Origin: JAAXKN01 sp050259615
Lineage (GTDB): Bacteria; Bacteroidota; Ignavibacteria; Ignavibacteriales; SURF-24
DNA length: 26,713 nucleotides
Direction of reading: 5' to 3'
NCBI GenBank assembly: GCA_050259615.1
Contig: JBLNAZ010000114.1
Span: 1 to 26,713 of the forward strand
The notes below the pieces were generated by a model. It saw only the letters and a list, made by a program, of their open reading frames with translations. It had not been told where the DNA came from and did not search any database. The stretch's first letter is position 1. Each line of letters begins with the position of its first letter. Position numbers and translations under genes: made by a program. Of this stretch, positions 15,771-22,831 are shown piece after piece.

Positions 15771-16804
15771 GCTCTGTATTCTCTCACTAATTTTTGATGT
15801 TCGGAAAATGATGAAGAAAATTTATGTCCCCCTGTGCCATCTGCCACAAAGTAAAGATAGTTGTTCCTTGCCGGATACAATGCCGCCATAATAGCTGCTC
15901 TGCCCGGGTTATTTATAGGCCCCGGTGGCAGGCCGTAATATAAGTAAGTATTATAGCGCGAGTCAAGCTGAAGGTCCTTATTATACAGCCTTCTCCAGCG
16001 GCCGAGCAGGGCATACTGAACAGTAGGATCAGCCTGCAGCTTCATACCTAGACGCAGGCGGTTATAATATACCCCGGCAATTGCGGGATATTCTGATATT
16101 TTGGCCGATTCACCTTCAACAATTGAAGCTATTGTAAGTACCTGGCGCAGATTATACTTCATCAACTTAAGGCGGTTTTTAAGACTGTCGGTAAAAAACC
16201 TGTTGAACTCTCCCCTCAGGCGGCCAATCACCTGGCGTGCAGGTGTTTTGTCGTAAAAATAATAGGAGTCGGGCATTAAATATCCTTCCAGTGAAGGAGC
16301 CTCAACACCTAAAGAATCCAGGAAATGCCTGTCGCTGCAGAGTTTAATCACCTGCAGGCTGTCCTGGTGCAGTCTGTCTTTCAGTATATGTGCGAACTGA
16401 TAGATGGTAAATCCTTCAGTGAAGGTGATAAGCGAGGATACTTCCCTTTTACCTGAAGTAAACAGTTCCATGAGGCCGACATAACTAAGCCCATTAGGAA
16501 TTTTGTAGCGCCCGGCTTTAAGATTTCTTCCCCCGCCCATTACAATTGCTGTAATCCGCATGTTTGTTTTGCCGGGTATTATCCCTTTACTGTAGAGTGA
16601 ATCTATGGTGCTGTTCAGCGTCATGCCGTGCCTGATCTCAAAGGTAACCGGAGACGGCCAATTATAGTAATTGGGCGAGAAAAAAGTATAAATAAGAAAT
16701 GCCAGAGTAATTATGAAAGCTAAAGCTATAGCAATCAGTTCTTTTTTACTCAGCAGATCCCTTAACGTCTTTTTTTTTTCTGAATTGGAAGAATTATTTT
16801 GCAT
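15740..16804 (-). CDS. mltG: MltG endolytic murein transglycosylase
   Basis: This is a YceG/MltG family protein: a short cytoplasmic N-terminus, one membrane span (IAIALAFIITLAFLIYTFF), then the periplasmic part. Key motifs are TEGFT, LEGYLMPDSYYFY, ASIVEGE (its first Glu is the catalytic acid, about residue 230), GVYYNRL, LQADPTVQY and GLPPGPINNPG. MltG cleaves nascent glycan strands and so limits their length. I chose the ATG at 16804 (MQNNSSNSEKKK, 354 residues), which overlaps the previous stop by 11 bases. An in-frame ATG at 16846 would add 14 residues but overlap the upstream gene by 53 bases. Ribosome sites are weak for both. It is the fourth gene of the proline dehydrogenase operon. 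Confidence 0.93.
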   Translation of the reverse strand: MQNNSSNSEKKKTLRDLLSKKELIAIALAFIITLAFLIYTFFSPNYYNWPSPVTFEIRHGMTLNSTIDSLYSKGIIPGKTNMRITAIVMGGGRNLKAGRYKIPNGLSYVGLMELFTSGKREVSSLITFTEGFTIYQFAHILKDRLHQDSLQVIKLCSDRHFLDSLGVEAPSLEGYLMPDSYYFYDKTPARQVIGRLRGEFNRFFTDSLKNRLKLMKYNLRQVLTIASIVEGESAKISEYPAIAGVYYNRLRLGMKLQADPTVQYALLGRWRRLYNKDLQLDSRYNTYLYYGLPPGPINNPGRAAIMAALYPARNNYLYFVADGTGGHKFSSSFSEHQKLVREYRAWRDKQAEKY

Positions 16805-17132
16805 TAATCTTTGATGACTCTGCTTTCTGAGTAGATCTTGACTCATCCAGGATTCTTTCGTATATCCTGTCCAGTGACTGCCTGGAAAGCGGCCCTTTGT
16901 TAGACCTGTTTATTTTATCTGATACATCCCTTTCGCGTTCCGGCGAATAAATAGGCTGCCCAAGGGCAATTTTTATACGGCCTATCAAAACAGCCGAATC
17001 TGTACGCTTGTTCAGTATATATACTAAAATTTTGTCGAAAAAATCTATTCTATTTCTGCATTTTTTCAGGAGTGAGAGTTTCTCGTCATCAGAAAGTTTT
17101 TCAATATTCTTGTACTTTTTCACTGAAAACAT
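16794..17132 (-). CDS. Free-standing AroQ-type chorismate mutase
   Basis: The 112-residue protein is all-helical and aligns over most of its length with the type II chorismate mutase domain: RNRIDFFDKILVYILNKR, GRIKIALGQPIYSPERERDV and NKGPLSRQSLDRIYERILDES. By comparison with the E. coli P-protein mutase, the active-site residues are kept: Arg28, Arg43, Lys54, Arg66, Glu67 and Gln102. The residue equivalent to E. coli Asp48 is Ser63. The enzyme converts chorismate to prephenate on the way to Phe and Tyr. It is not fused to prephenate dehydratase, dehydrogenase or DAHP synthase. Its neighbours, tsaD (three-base gap) and mltG (overlap), have nothing to do with aromatic amino acids. Confidence 0.85.
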   Translation of the reverse strand: MFSVKKYKNIEKLSDDEKLSLLKKCRNRIDFFDKILVYILNKRTDSAVLIGRIKIALGQPIYSPERERDVSDKINRSNKGPLSRQSLDRIYERILDESRSTQKAESSKINAK

Positions 17133-17135
17133 ATC

Positions 17136-18152
17136 TTACCCGGCGAATGTATTTGAAGACAATCCCGGAAAAGCATTGTAGTCCAGGGAATACTTATTAC
17201 CAATCTGAAAGAGCCTGCTGCCGCGGTATGCAATCATTGCGGCATTGTCGCCGCAATAGATAAAGTCGGGAATGACGAGTTTTTTGCTGTACTTTTCTGC
17301 CGCCTGGGCCATGGCATCGCGTAGGGCTTTATTTGCCGCCACACCGCCGACGAGTGAAAGCGAGTTAATTTTATATTCCTTAAGAGCTTTTTCAACGTTT
17401 TGAATTAAAGCCCTTATTACGGCTCTTTGAAATGAGGCTGCAATGTCGGGCAAATCCTCTTCAGGCACAATCATATCCTTACCGTAAGTCTGCTGAAGAT
17501 AGCGCAGAACGGCAGTTTTAAGTCCTGAGAACGAAAAATCGTACGGATTCTTCAGACTGGCCACGGGAAAAAGTATTTTCTCAGGATTTCCCTGTGAAGC
17601 CGACTTCTGTATTTTTGGACCTCCGGGGTAACCGAGCCCTAGCATTTTAGCCACCTTGTCAAAAGCCTCGCCTGCGGCATCATCTACCGTAGTTCCCAGT
17701 TTAACAATTTCCGTATCGCTTTTAACAATTAAAAGAAGCGTATGCCCGCCTGAGACCACTAAAGCCAGGTATGGAAATTCCGGCTTTTCCTCCATCAGGA
17801 ATCCGGAAAAAATATGACCTTCTATGTGGTTGACAGGTATAAACGGCTTATTTAATGAATATGCCAGCGACTTACCAAATGTAAGCCCTACCAGGAGTGC
17901 ACCAATAAGTCCGGGTCCTGCAGTGGCACAGACAACGTCTATTTCATTCAGGCTTATGCCGGACTTATTTAAAGAATCTTTAAGCAGTGGGATGATGATC
18001 TGTAAATGGGCGCGGCTCGAGAGTTCAGGAACCACGCCGCCATAATTTACATGAAAATCCTGTGAGGAAATTAAATTTGAGGTTAATTTACCGTCACGAA
18101 TAACCGCTACCGAAGTTTCGTCGCAAGAACTTTCTATTCCTAATACATTCAT
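17136..18152 (-). CDS. tsaD: TsaD, tRNA N6-threonylcarbamoyladenosine transferase subunit
   Basis: The 338 residues have the standard Kae1/TsaD length and start (MNVLGIESSCDETSVAVI). The metal-binding motif HIEGH gives His109 and His113. VVSGGHTLL, DDAAGEAFDKVAKMLGLGYPGGP, SFSGLKTA and GGVAANKALR are all present. A metal-ligand Asp lies near the end in DNAAMIA. TsaD transfers the threonylcarbamoyl group to A37 of ANN-decoding tRNAs with TsaB and TsaE, in the cytoplasm. Neither partner is encoded in this window. The ATG follows the proline dehydrogenase stop with no gap, so the two genes are translationally linked. Confidence 0.97.
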   Translation of the reverse strand: MNVLGIESSCDETSVAVIRDGKLTSNLISSQDFHVNYGGVVPELSSRAHLQIIIPLLKDSLNKSGISLNEIDVVCATAGPGLIGALLVGLTFGKSLAYSLNKPFIPVNHIEGHIFSGFLMEEKPEFPYLALVVSGGHTLLLIVKSDTEIVKLGTTVDDAAGEAFDKVAKMLGLGYPGGPKIQKSASQGNPEKILFPVASLKNPYDFSFSGLKTAVLRYLQQTYGKDMIVPEEDLPDIAASFQRAVIRALIQNVEKALKEYKINSLSLVGGVAANKALRDAMAQAAEKYSKKLVIPDFIYCGDNAAMIAYRGSRLFQIGNKYSLDYNAFPGLSSNTFAG

Positions 18153-19052
18153 TTATTTAAACATAAAAATACTTTTTGCAATGTACCATGCAACCTGTGG
18201 ATTTTCCTTTAACCTTCTGATAGAATATTTGTACCACTGTTTTCCGAATGGTACATAGATCCTTATCTTATGCCCTTCAGCGTTGATCCTGTCCCTGAGG
18301 TTTTCCTTAACTCCATAGAGCATTTGGAATTCATACTTATCCTTAGGAATATTCATCTCCTTTAAGAGCTTTAAGGCGCCTTCTACAAGATAATCGTCAT
18401 GTGTGGCAATGCCTACATAATTTCCGTTCGTGAGCATTGCCTTGAGAACTTCCAGGTAATTATCTCTTACTTTCTGCTTGTCCTTATAAGCTATTTCTGC
18501 GGGCTCGATATAAATACCCTTGCACAGTCTGTAATTTGTACCCATTTTATTCAACAACAAAACGTCGTTCAAGGTTCTTTTCAGGTAAGCCTGAACTACG
18601 ACGCCAACGTTGTCGAATTTTTCTCTTAAACACTTGAGCAGGTCAAAAGTTGCATCTGTAAATGGGGAATCCTCCATATCCAGGCGGACAAAATTATTCA
18701 TCTCCTTTGCTTTTGCAACTACTTCTGAAGCTTGCTGAAATCCAAACTCCTTGTCCATTGCCAGTCCAAGCTGGGTAGGTTTAACAGAAAGATTTGCCAT
18801 AAGGTCATTATTCTTAATGGCATCAAGAACTTCCATGCATTCGTTTTTTGCCTGGAGGGCTTCGCTTTTGGTTTGAATAGCTTCGCCTAAAACATCCATG
18901 GTTGCATAAATTCCTTTGGAATTTAATTCCTTCACAACTCTAACCGCTTCCTGAAGCGTCTCGCCAGCTATATATTTCTGGGCAAATATTTTTACTACCG
19001 GCTTCGGAAGAAGCTCAACAAATTTAACAATGGTATTGTTTAATGTTGACAC
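18153..19052 (-). CDS. Monofunctional proline dehydrogenase
   Basis: This is the FAD-dependent (beta-alpha)8 barrel proline dehydrogenase, about 300 residues like the Deinococcus and Thermus enzymes and not fused to P5C dehydrogenase. Family segments are VRLDMEDSPFTD, YRLCKGIYIEP, YVGIATHDDYLVE, YEFQMLYGVKE and the C-terminal RIYVPFGKQWYKYSIRRLKENP, whose arginines bind proline carboxylate. It oxidises proline to pyrroline-5-carboxylate and passes electrons to quinone. I place the start at the GTG at 19052, with GGAG six bases upstream. An in-frame ATG at 19079 overlaps the -10 box of the promoter and would probably not be transcribed. First gene of a five-gene operon. Confidence 0.92.
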   Translation of the reverse strand: MSTLNNTIVKFVELLPKPVVKIFAQKYIAGETLQEAVRVVKELNSKGIYATMDVLGEAIQTKSEALQAKNECMEVLDAIKNNDLMANLSVKPTQLGLAMDKEFGFQQASEVVAKAKEMNNFVRLDMEDSPFTDATFDLLKCLREKFDNVGVVVQAYLKRTLNDVLLLNKMGTNYRLCKGIYIEPAEIAYKDKQKVRDNYLEVLKAMLTNGNYVGIATHDDYLVEGALKLLKEMNIPKDKYEFQMLYGVKENLRDRINAEGHKIRIYVPFGKQWYKYSIRRLKENPQVAWYIAKSIFMFK

Positions 19053-19076
19053 CTGAAACTCCAATTTTTTGTTCAA

Positions 19077-19107
19077 CAAATTTACTCTAAGACAAAGAAT
19101 TAAGCAA
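19077..19107 (-). promoter_or_regulatory. Promoter of the proline dehydrogenase-tsaD-mltG operon
   Basis: On the minus strand TTGCTT (19102-19107), 17 bases, TAAATT (19079-19084). The -10 extends to TAAATTTG. Transcription should start about 20 bases before the GTG at 19052, which supports that start over the ATG inside the -10 box. Confidence 0.5.
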
Positions 19108-19480
19108 ACTCTTCTTTATTCTAAATGACGTGCAAATACTAAAGACCTCTTGTCCATTTTTAATAACATAAAATGCTTTGAGCAATTGACAATTAATTTC
19201 TTTTTGGTATATTATTGTAAGTCTCAGAAAGGATTTTTGCAAATTCAGGATCTAATGTGTTTTATCATGCCACGATTTAATTAAAATGCCGCAAAGGGAA
19301 AAAAAATACGAGACACTTTCCCATTCTTAAAGCAAGAGAATTGATTTCAGGAAAAGACCTGAGAATTAGTGTTATTAACTTTTTTTAAGCTTATTTCAAT
19401 GTAATTCGACTTGGTTTAACTCTTAAAGGATTACCGGTTAAGTTTCCCGATCTAATAACAATCAATTAACGGAGGTTCAG
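19080..19480. other. Divergent intergenic region with two promoters and a long leader
   Basis: It separates the proline dehydrogenase operon (-) from an outer-membrane protein gene (+). Besides the two candidate promoters it holds a leader of about 260 bases in front of the barrel gene. In the leader TTCAGG pairs with CCTGAG around an AAAAGA loop near 19347-19364, and a run of seven T follows near 19381. I see no supported reading frame. Confidence 0.55.
19186..19215 (+). promoter_or_regulatory. Strong promoter candidate for the barrel gene at 19481
   Basis: A perfect TTGACA (19186-19191) is followed by TATATT after 16 bases (19208-19213) or TATTAT after 18 bases (19210-19215). Transcription would start near 19222, leaving an unusually long leader of about 260 bases. 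Confidence 0.55.
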
Positions 19481-20038
19481 ATGAAATCTACTTTTAAGGT
19501 ACTTGCAGCACTTTTAGTTGTATTCATTCTGTGTTCCAGTGTCACATCTGCTCAGTCAGAAAACCCCTTCCAGAAAAACAGCCAGGTTGGCCAGGTTGGT
19601 ATTGGCCTCGGAATGGCAGGTATTTACGGAACAGCCAGCGTTCCCCCCATCAGTCTTGGTTTCCAGTATGGCATAGAAGACAAGATTTCCGTTGGCGGAA
19701 TTTTGGGCTATGCAAGCTCCACTGTAGACTGGGGATACTTTGGCAGTGACTATTCGTGGAAATATACTTATTTCCTTATTGCGGCAAGAGGTGAATACCA
19801 CTTCCTGGAAACCATCAAGAACCTGGATGGCTATGCAGGCCTGACTGTTGGTTATAATATAGTCAGCTTCACTGAACCAACAGGTTATAGTGGATACGGC
19901 TATAGCGCCTCAGGCAGCTATGCAGTTTTCGGCGTTCATGGCGGCGTACGCTATTTCTTCAATCCTAACTTTGCCGTGTTTGGCGAACTTGGATACGGAC
20001 TTGGAATTTTAACAGCTGGTATAGCTTATAAATTCTGA
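19481..20038 (+). CDS. Small outer-membrane beta-barrel protein
   Basis: The 185-residue precursor has a signal peptide (MKSTFKVLAALLVVFILCSS, cleavage near TSAQS). The mature part is glycine- and tyrosine-rich with alternating strands: QVGIGLGMAGIYG, ISLGFQYGIEDKISVGGILGYASS, TYFLIAARGEYHFLE, GYAGLTVGYNIVSF and a last strand FGELGYGLGILTAGIAYKF. That ending, with a terminal Phe, is the classic outer-membrane insertion signal. It is probably an 8-strand barrel. The specific function is not recognisable. GGAGG stands seven bases before the ATG, a strong ribosome site. The gene ends in a strong terminator, so it is likely a single, well expressed unit. Confidence 0.85.
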   Translation: MKSTFKVLAALLVVFILCSSVTSAQSENPFQKNSQVGQVGIGLGMAGIYGTASVPPISLGFQYGIEDKISVGGILGYASSTVDWGYFGSDYSWKYTYFLIAARGEYHFLETIKNLDGYAGLTVGYNIVSFTEPTGYSGYGYSASGSYAVFGVHGGVRYFFNPNFAVFGELGYGLGILTAGIAYKF

Positions 20039-20058
20039 TAATTATTTTTATGCATTAT

Positions 20059-20090
20059 AAGCCCTTTACACACGGTGTAAAGGGCTTTTT
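20059..20090 (+). terminator. Rho-independent terminator of the barrel gene
   Basis: AAGCCCTTTACAC (20059-20071) pairs perfectly with GTGTAAAGGGCTT (20075-20087) around a 3-base loop, and the 3' arm runs into five T in total (20086-20090). The 13-bp stem lies 21 bases past the stop. Confidence 0.93.
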
Positions 20091-20191
20091 GTTTATTTAC
20101 CCCCCCTTGAACGTCTCCGTTTCTAAATTAAGCCCTTTACTTTAGTCTTAAACCTTTTAATATGTAATTAACAGACCGAAAAGGAGACAAA

Positions 20192-20836
20192 ATGAAAAAA
20201 GTTATTACCAGTGCTCTGTTCTTTATATTACTTTTCACTTCATCCATTTTTTCCCAGAACGTAAAATACGGTTTTGGAGGCGGACTGACCACCGTTTTGG
20301 GCCCCAGCGCTTATACAAACGATATCGACACCTCCGGAAGAGGCCTGGGCCTTAAAACCGGCTATCATCTGGAGGGGAAAGTTAAATTCGGACTGCAGCC
20401 TATACCGATCAGGCTCACAGGACAGCTCATTTACACCTCAATAAGCGGAAGCAAAAACAACGTAATAGTAAATCCCACTACAGCAATTGACCTGGAGACT
20501 TCCACAAGCATTTTTACTGTAGCCTTTGGAGCTGAATACCTGATCGATCAGGCATCCGCCTTTTCACCTTATGCAAACCTGGAATTGCAGATGAATGCGC
20601 AGGGAAAGACAAATTTCAACAGGGTTTATCCCAACGGCACACAGGAATTTTCCACCGACAGCCGTTCAAGGTGGGGTTTGGGAATTGGAGGAGGAATTGA
20701 TGTGGGTATACTAAGCCAGCTGGATCTGGATGCCGGAATCAAGCTTAATTTCGTCAACCTGTTCGGAAAAGTGAACAATGAGGACAATTTTACGACATTT
20801 ACGCTTTCATTAGTCCTGCTTTATCACCCGAAATAG
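20192..20836 (+). CDS. Outer-membrane beta-barrel protein (second, unrelated in detail)
   Basis: The 214-residue precursor begins with a signal peptide (MKKVITSALFFILLFTSSIFS, cleavage before QN). The mature chain is built of short amphipathic strands: YGFGGGLTTVLG, YHLEGKVKFGLQPIPIRLTG, IFTVAFGAEYLI, WGLGIGGGIDVGI and a closing TFTLSLVLLYHPK. This is typical of an outer-membrane barrel of about eight to ten strands. Function unknown. It has AAGGAG five bases before the start. It follows the previous barrel gene by 150 bases with a terminator in between, so it should have its own promoter, which I cannot place with confidence. Confidence 0.82.
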   Translation: MKKVITSALFFILLFTSSIFSQNVKYGFGGGLTTVLGPSAYTNDIDTSGRGLGLKTGYHLEGKVKFGLQPIPIRLTGQLIYTSISGSKNNVIVNPTTAIDLETSTSIFTVAFGAEYLIDQASAFSPYANLELQMNAQGKTNFNRVYPNGTQEFSTDSRSRWGLGIGGGIDVGILSQLDLDAGIKLNFVNLFGKVNNEDNFTTFTLSLVLLYHPK

Positions 20837-20900
20837 CAGTGGCAGGCCTTTTTGAGGGCACAAAAACCTTCAGGAAAAGTTAAAACAGCCTTTAAAAAGC

Positions 20901-20937
20901 AAAAAGCCCTTCTCTTTTATAAGAGAAAGGCTTTTTT
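20901..20937. terminator. Bidirectional terminator between the barrel gene and tRNA-Leu
   Basis: AAAAGCC-C-TTCTCTT pairs with AAGAGAA-A-GGCTTTT with a single C/A mismatch and a short TTAT loop. Six T follow on the plus strand and TTTTTGCTTTTT on the minus strand, so both the barrel gene (+) and the tRNA (-) can end here. Confidence 0.88.
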
Positions 20938-20940
20938 AAG

Positions 20941-21024
20941 TGCGGAAGAGGGGACTTGAACCCCTATGCCAGTTAAGGCACTACCCCCTCAAGATAGCGT
21001 GTATACCAATTTCACCACTTCCGC
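20941..21024 (-). tRNA. tRNA-Leu, anticodon GAG
   Basis: Read on the minus strand, 84 bases fold into a class II tRNA. The acceptor is GCGGAAG/CTTCCGC with discriminator A. The anticodon stem CTATC/GGTAG (one T-G pair) closes the loop TTGAGGG, giving anticodon GAG for CUC/CUU codons. The long variable arm is TGCC...GGCA, and the T arm reads GGGG-TTCAAGT-CCCC. The 3' CCA is not encoded. A promoter lies just upstream and a terminator just downstream, so it is a one-gene unit. Confidence 0.97.
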
Positions 21025-21036
21025 ATTAGCAAGGTA

Positions 21037-21065
21037 AAAATATGCTTAGATTACCAAAAAATCAA
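21037..21065 (-). promoter_or_regulatory. Promoter of tRNA-Leu
   Basis: On the minus strand TTGATT (21060-21065), 17 bases, TATTTT (21037-21042). The predicted transcript start is only a few bases before the mature tRNA 5' end. Confidence 0.5.
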
Positions 21066-21079
21066 TACTTTTTTTTCAA

Positions 21080-21559
21080 TCATTCCATATTTTTTCTTCT
21101 TTCCTTAAAAATAATATCTCTGAGCTCCCTTCGGAAACTTCTTTCGAATACCATTAGCTTTGCAATCTGCTTTTGAGAGAGTATGTCCTTGAGCGAACTG
21201 AAATATTCGTCCTTTACCCTGGCAATATTCATATCAACCGATTTTATATCTTCAACATATTTCTTATAAAACTGCTCATCCCTGGCTGCTCCTTCCTCAC
21301 TATTCAGTGCATTCTGAAGCTCGTCTAATTCGTTATTCTTCTGTAAATTCAAACCCGCTATTCTATTCTGGAAATCCTTCCTGCGGGCAAAGAACTTGAC
21401 CATCGTAGCTTCATCCAGATTCAGTGACTCCATGAGCTTGATTTTTTCCAGCTCATTGATCTTCTCATGCGCTTTTGGGGACATATGATGCCCCTGCTGT
21501 GCACTGACAACAGTAAAAGATACTGCAAAGAGAACAAGAACAAATAATACACCTTTCAT
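21080..21559 (-). CDS. Periplasmic helical Spy/CnrX-like protein in the ECF sigma operon
   Basis: The 159-residue precursor has a signal peptide (MKGVLFVLVLFAVSFTVVSA, then QQ). The mature protein is nearly all helix and highly charged, built like the Spy/CpxP/CnrX/ZraP group of periplasmic helical hairpins. An LTxxQ-like element is seen in DILSQKQIAKLMVFERSF. The N-terminus QQGHHMSPKAHEK has three His and a Met close together, a possible metal site. It begins nine bases after the anti-sigma stop and is the third gene of the sigma operon. By analogy with CnrX it may sense metal or envelope stress and modulate the anti-sigma factor; by analogy with Spy it may be a chaperone. I cannot decide between these. 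Confidence 0.8.
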   Translation of the reverse strand: MKGVLFVLVLFAVSFTVVSAQQGHHMSPKAHEKINELEKIKLMESLNLDEATMVKFFARRKDFQNRIAGLNLQKNNELDELQNALNSEEGAARDEQFYKKYVEDIKSVDMNIARVKDEYFSSLKDILSQKQIAKLMVFERSFRRELRDIIFKERRKNME

Positions 21560-21567
21560 TTCTTCTC

Positions 21568-22182
21568 CTAAAGAATCTTTTTATTAATCATATTTTGGTA
21601 AATGCTTTCAGCCTCATCGCTCGAAATTGAATTTATAAGCTCGTCGTTATCCAGGTACTGGCTTTTTGAATCAGATTCCTGGTATAACTCCTCCCCCATT
21701 GTGTTTTCGACAGCCTCGGCTGCATTTTCAGGAAGTGCATCTGCCTGAACGGGTCCGCTCTCATTCTCAATGAGGCTGCCCAGCATTTCATATTTAGTCT
21801 GGTCATTTATCTGACTTACCGTCTTATTAAATTCCGCGGAGGGACTCATACCCTTATAAAAAGGATTAAACCCTAAAGGCTTAAATACCAGTACGGCTAT
21901 TACTGCTAGCACAGGTATTACAAAAGCAAGCCTGGGATAAAACCTGAAGCTCTTTTTCTTTACTGAGGCCAGTTTCTGTTTTATCTGAGGCAGAAGGTTT
22001 TCGAAATAGTGTGTATCGGCTTCAGTGGTGCTTAAAGACTTAAGCCCGCTTATAATTGAGGCTTTCTTCTCCAGTTCACTTTTCAGGGATGGCGACTTTT
22101 GAACCTCGAGCTCAAAGGCTCTTTTCTCCTCCTGGGAAAGCATACCCGCAAGGTACTTTAATATTTTATCATTCATTTTCAT
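21568..22182 (-). CDS. Anti-sigma factor, single membrane span
   Basis: The 204-residue protein has an N-terminal cytosolic helical domain (about 1-78: KILKYLAGMLSQEEKRAFEL, resembling Bacteroidota anti-sigma N-termini). One membrane span follows (about 82-105: LAFVIPVLAVIAVLVF), then an acidic periplasmic tail of about 100 residues. It lacks the HxxxCxxC zinc motif of ZAS proteins. The start overlaps the sigma gene by 14 bases, with GGAG four bases upstream; an alternative ATG lies two codons later. This overlap, and position directly after an ECF sigma gene, are the main evidence for its role: it should hold the sigma factor at the inner membrane until a periplasmic signal triggers release. 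Confidence 0.85.
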   Translation of the reverse strand: MKMNDKILKYLAGMLSQEEKRAFELEVQKSPSLKSELEKKASIISGLKSLSTTEADTHYFENLLPQIKQKLASVKKKSFRFYPRLAFVIPVLAVIAVLVFKPLGFNPFYKGMSPSAEFNKTVSQINDQTKYEMLGSLIENESGPVQADALPENAAEAVENTMGEELYQESDSKSQYLDNDELINSISSDEAESIYQNMINKKIL

Positions 22183-22723
22183 TATTCTCCATCATCTCCG
22201 TTACTTTCTTTAAAGCGTGAAAGTAATTAGCCTTCAGACCGCCAACACTCCGGCCTGTTATTGCAGATATCTCCTCGTAGGATAATTCATCAAAATTTCT
22301 GAGTATAAACACTTCCCTCTGCTTTACCGGCAGTTCTTTTAACACCCGGTCGAGTTTATTTACTTTCTCTTTATTTTCCAGACTGCTGATTATATCCTGG
22401 CTGTCTTTTAGTGTATCGTAATCTGAATCCTCGAGGAACAGGAATCTTTTTACTTTCCTTTTATTCAGCTGGTTGATGCTCCTGGTTGCAGTAATCCTGT
22501 AAATCCACGTGAACAAAGACGACTTGAAGTTAAAGCTTTTCAGCTTGTTAAAAAGAACAATCAGCACTTCCTGAGTAACCTCATCGGCATCCATATGATT
22601 TCCCAACATACGCCTCGCATGCCAATAAATTTTCTGCTGGTACTTCTGCGCCAGCATATTAAAGGCCATTTCGTCTCCATTGATGAAGCGCCTGACGTAT
22701 TCGAAATCCTTATCTTCTGCCAT
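22169..22723 (-). CDS. ECF-type RNA polymerase sigma factor
   Basis: At 184 residues it is a typical group 4 sigma factor with only regions 2 and 4. Region 2 spans about 10-85: AFNMLAQKYQQKIYWHARRM, DADEVTQEVLIVLFNKL, SSLFTWIYRITATRSINQ. Region 4 spans about 120-178: LPVKQREVFILRNFDELSYEEISAITGRSVGGLKANYFHALKK, whose helix-turn-helix reads the -35. No signal-transducing C-terminal extension is present. The gene leads the sigma/anti-sigma/Spy-like operon. Its start lacks a good ribosome site, and a five-codon mini frame (ATG AAC CAA CAG TGA) ends six bases before the ATG. It is preceded by an ECF-type promoter, implying autoregulation. Confidence 0.95.
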   Translation of the reverse strand: MAEDKDFEYVRRFINGDEMAFNMLAQKYQQKIYWHARRMLGNHMDADEVTQEVLIVLFNKLKSFNFKSSLFTWIYRITATRSINQLNKRKVKRFLFLEDSDYDTLKDSQDIISSLENKEKVNKLDRVLKELPVKQREVFILRNFDELSYEEISAITGRSVGGLKANYFHALKKVTEMMENNENE

Positions 22724-22747
22724 AAATCACTGTTGGTTCATAATTTA

Positions 22748-22772
22748 GACACCGTTAACCCCTTTAAGGTTT
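22748..22772 (-). promoter_or_regulatory. ECF-type autoregulatory promoter of the sigma operon
   Basis: On the minus strand the -35 reads AAACC (22768-22772, within TTTAAACC), followed by exactly 17 bases and the -10 GTCTAA (GTC at 22748-22750). The -10 sits in ACGGTGTCTAA. The layout matches ECF promoters of the AAC/GTC type and is mirrored by the divergent promoter at 22832-22856. The leader would be only about 20 bases. Confidence 0.7.
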
Positions 22773-22831
22773 AAATAAAATAAATGAGGGACTTTGTAAA
22801 ATTTTCTTTCAGCAAAATTATCTTCCCCTTT

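Noticed and set aside
16805..16846. Longer N-terminus for mltG (MSQDLLRKQSHQRL...)
   Set aside because: It would overlap the chorismate mutase gene by 53 bases with no better ribosome site, so the ATG at 16804 is preferred, though not proven.
20150..20180. TTAAACC before the second barrel gene as a further ECF promoter
   Set aside because: The sequence 17 bases on is not GTC, so only the -35 half matches, which is expected by chance in AT-rich DNA.
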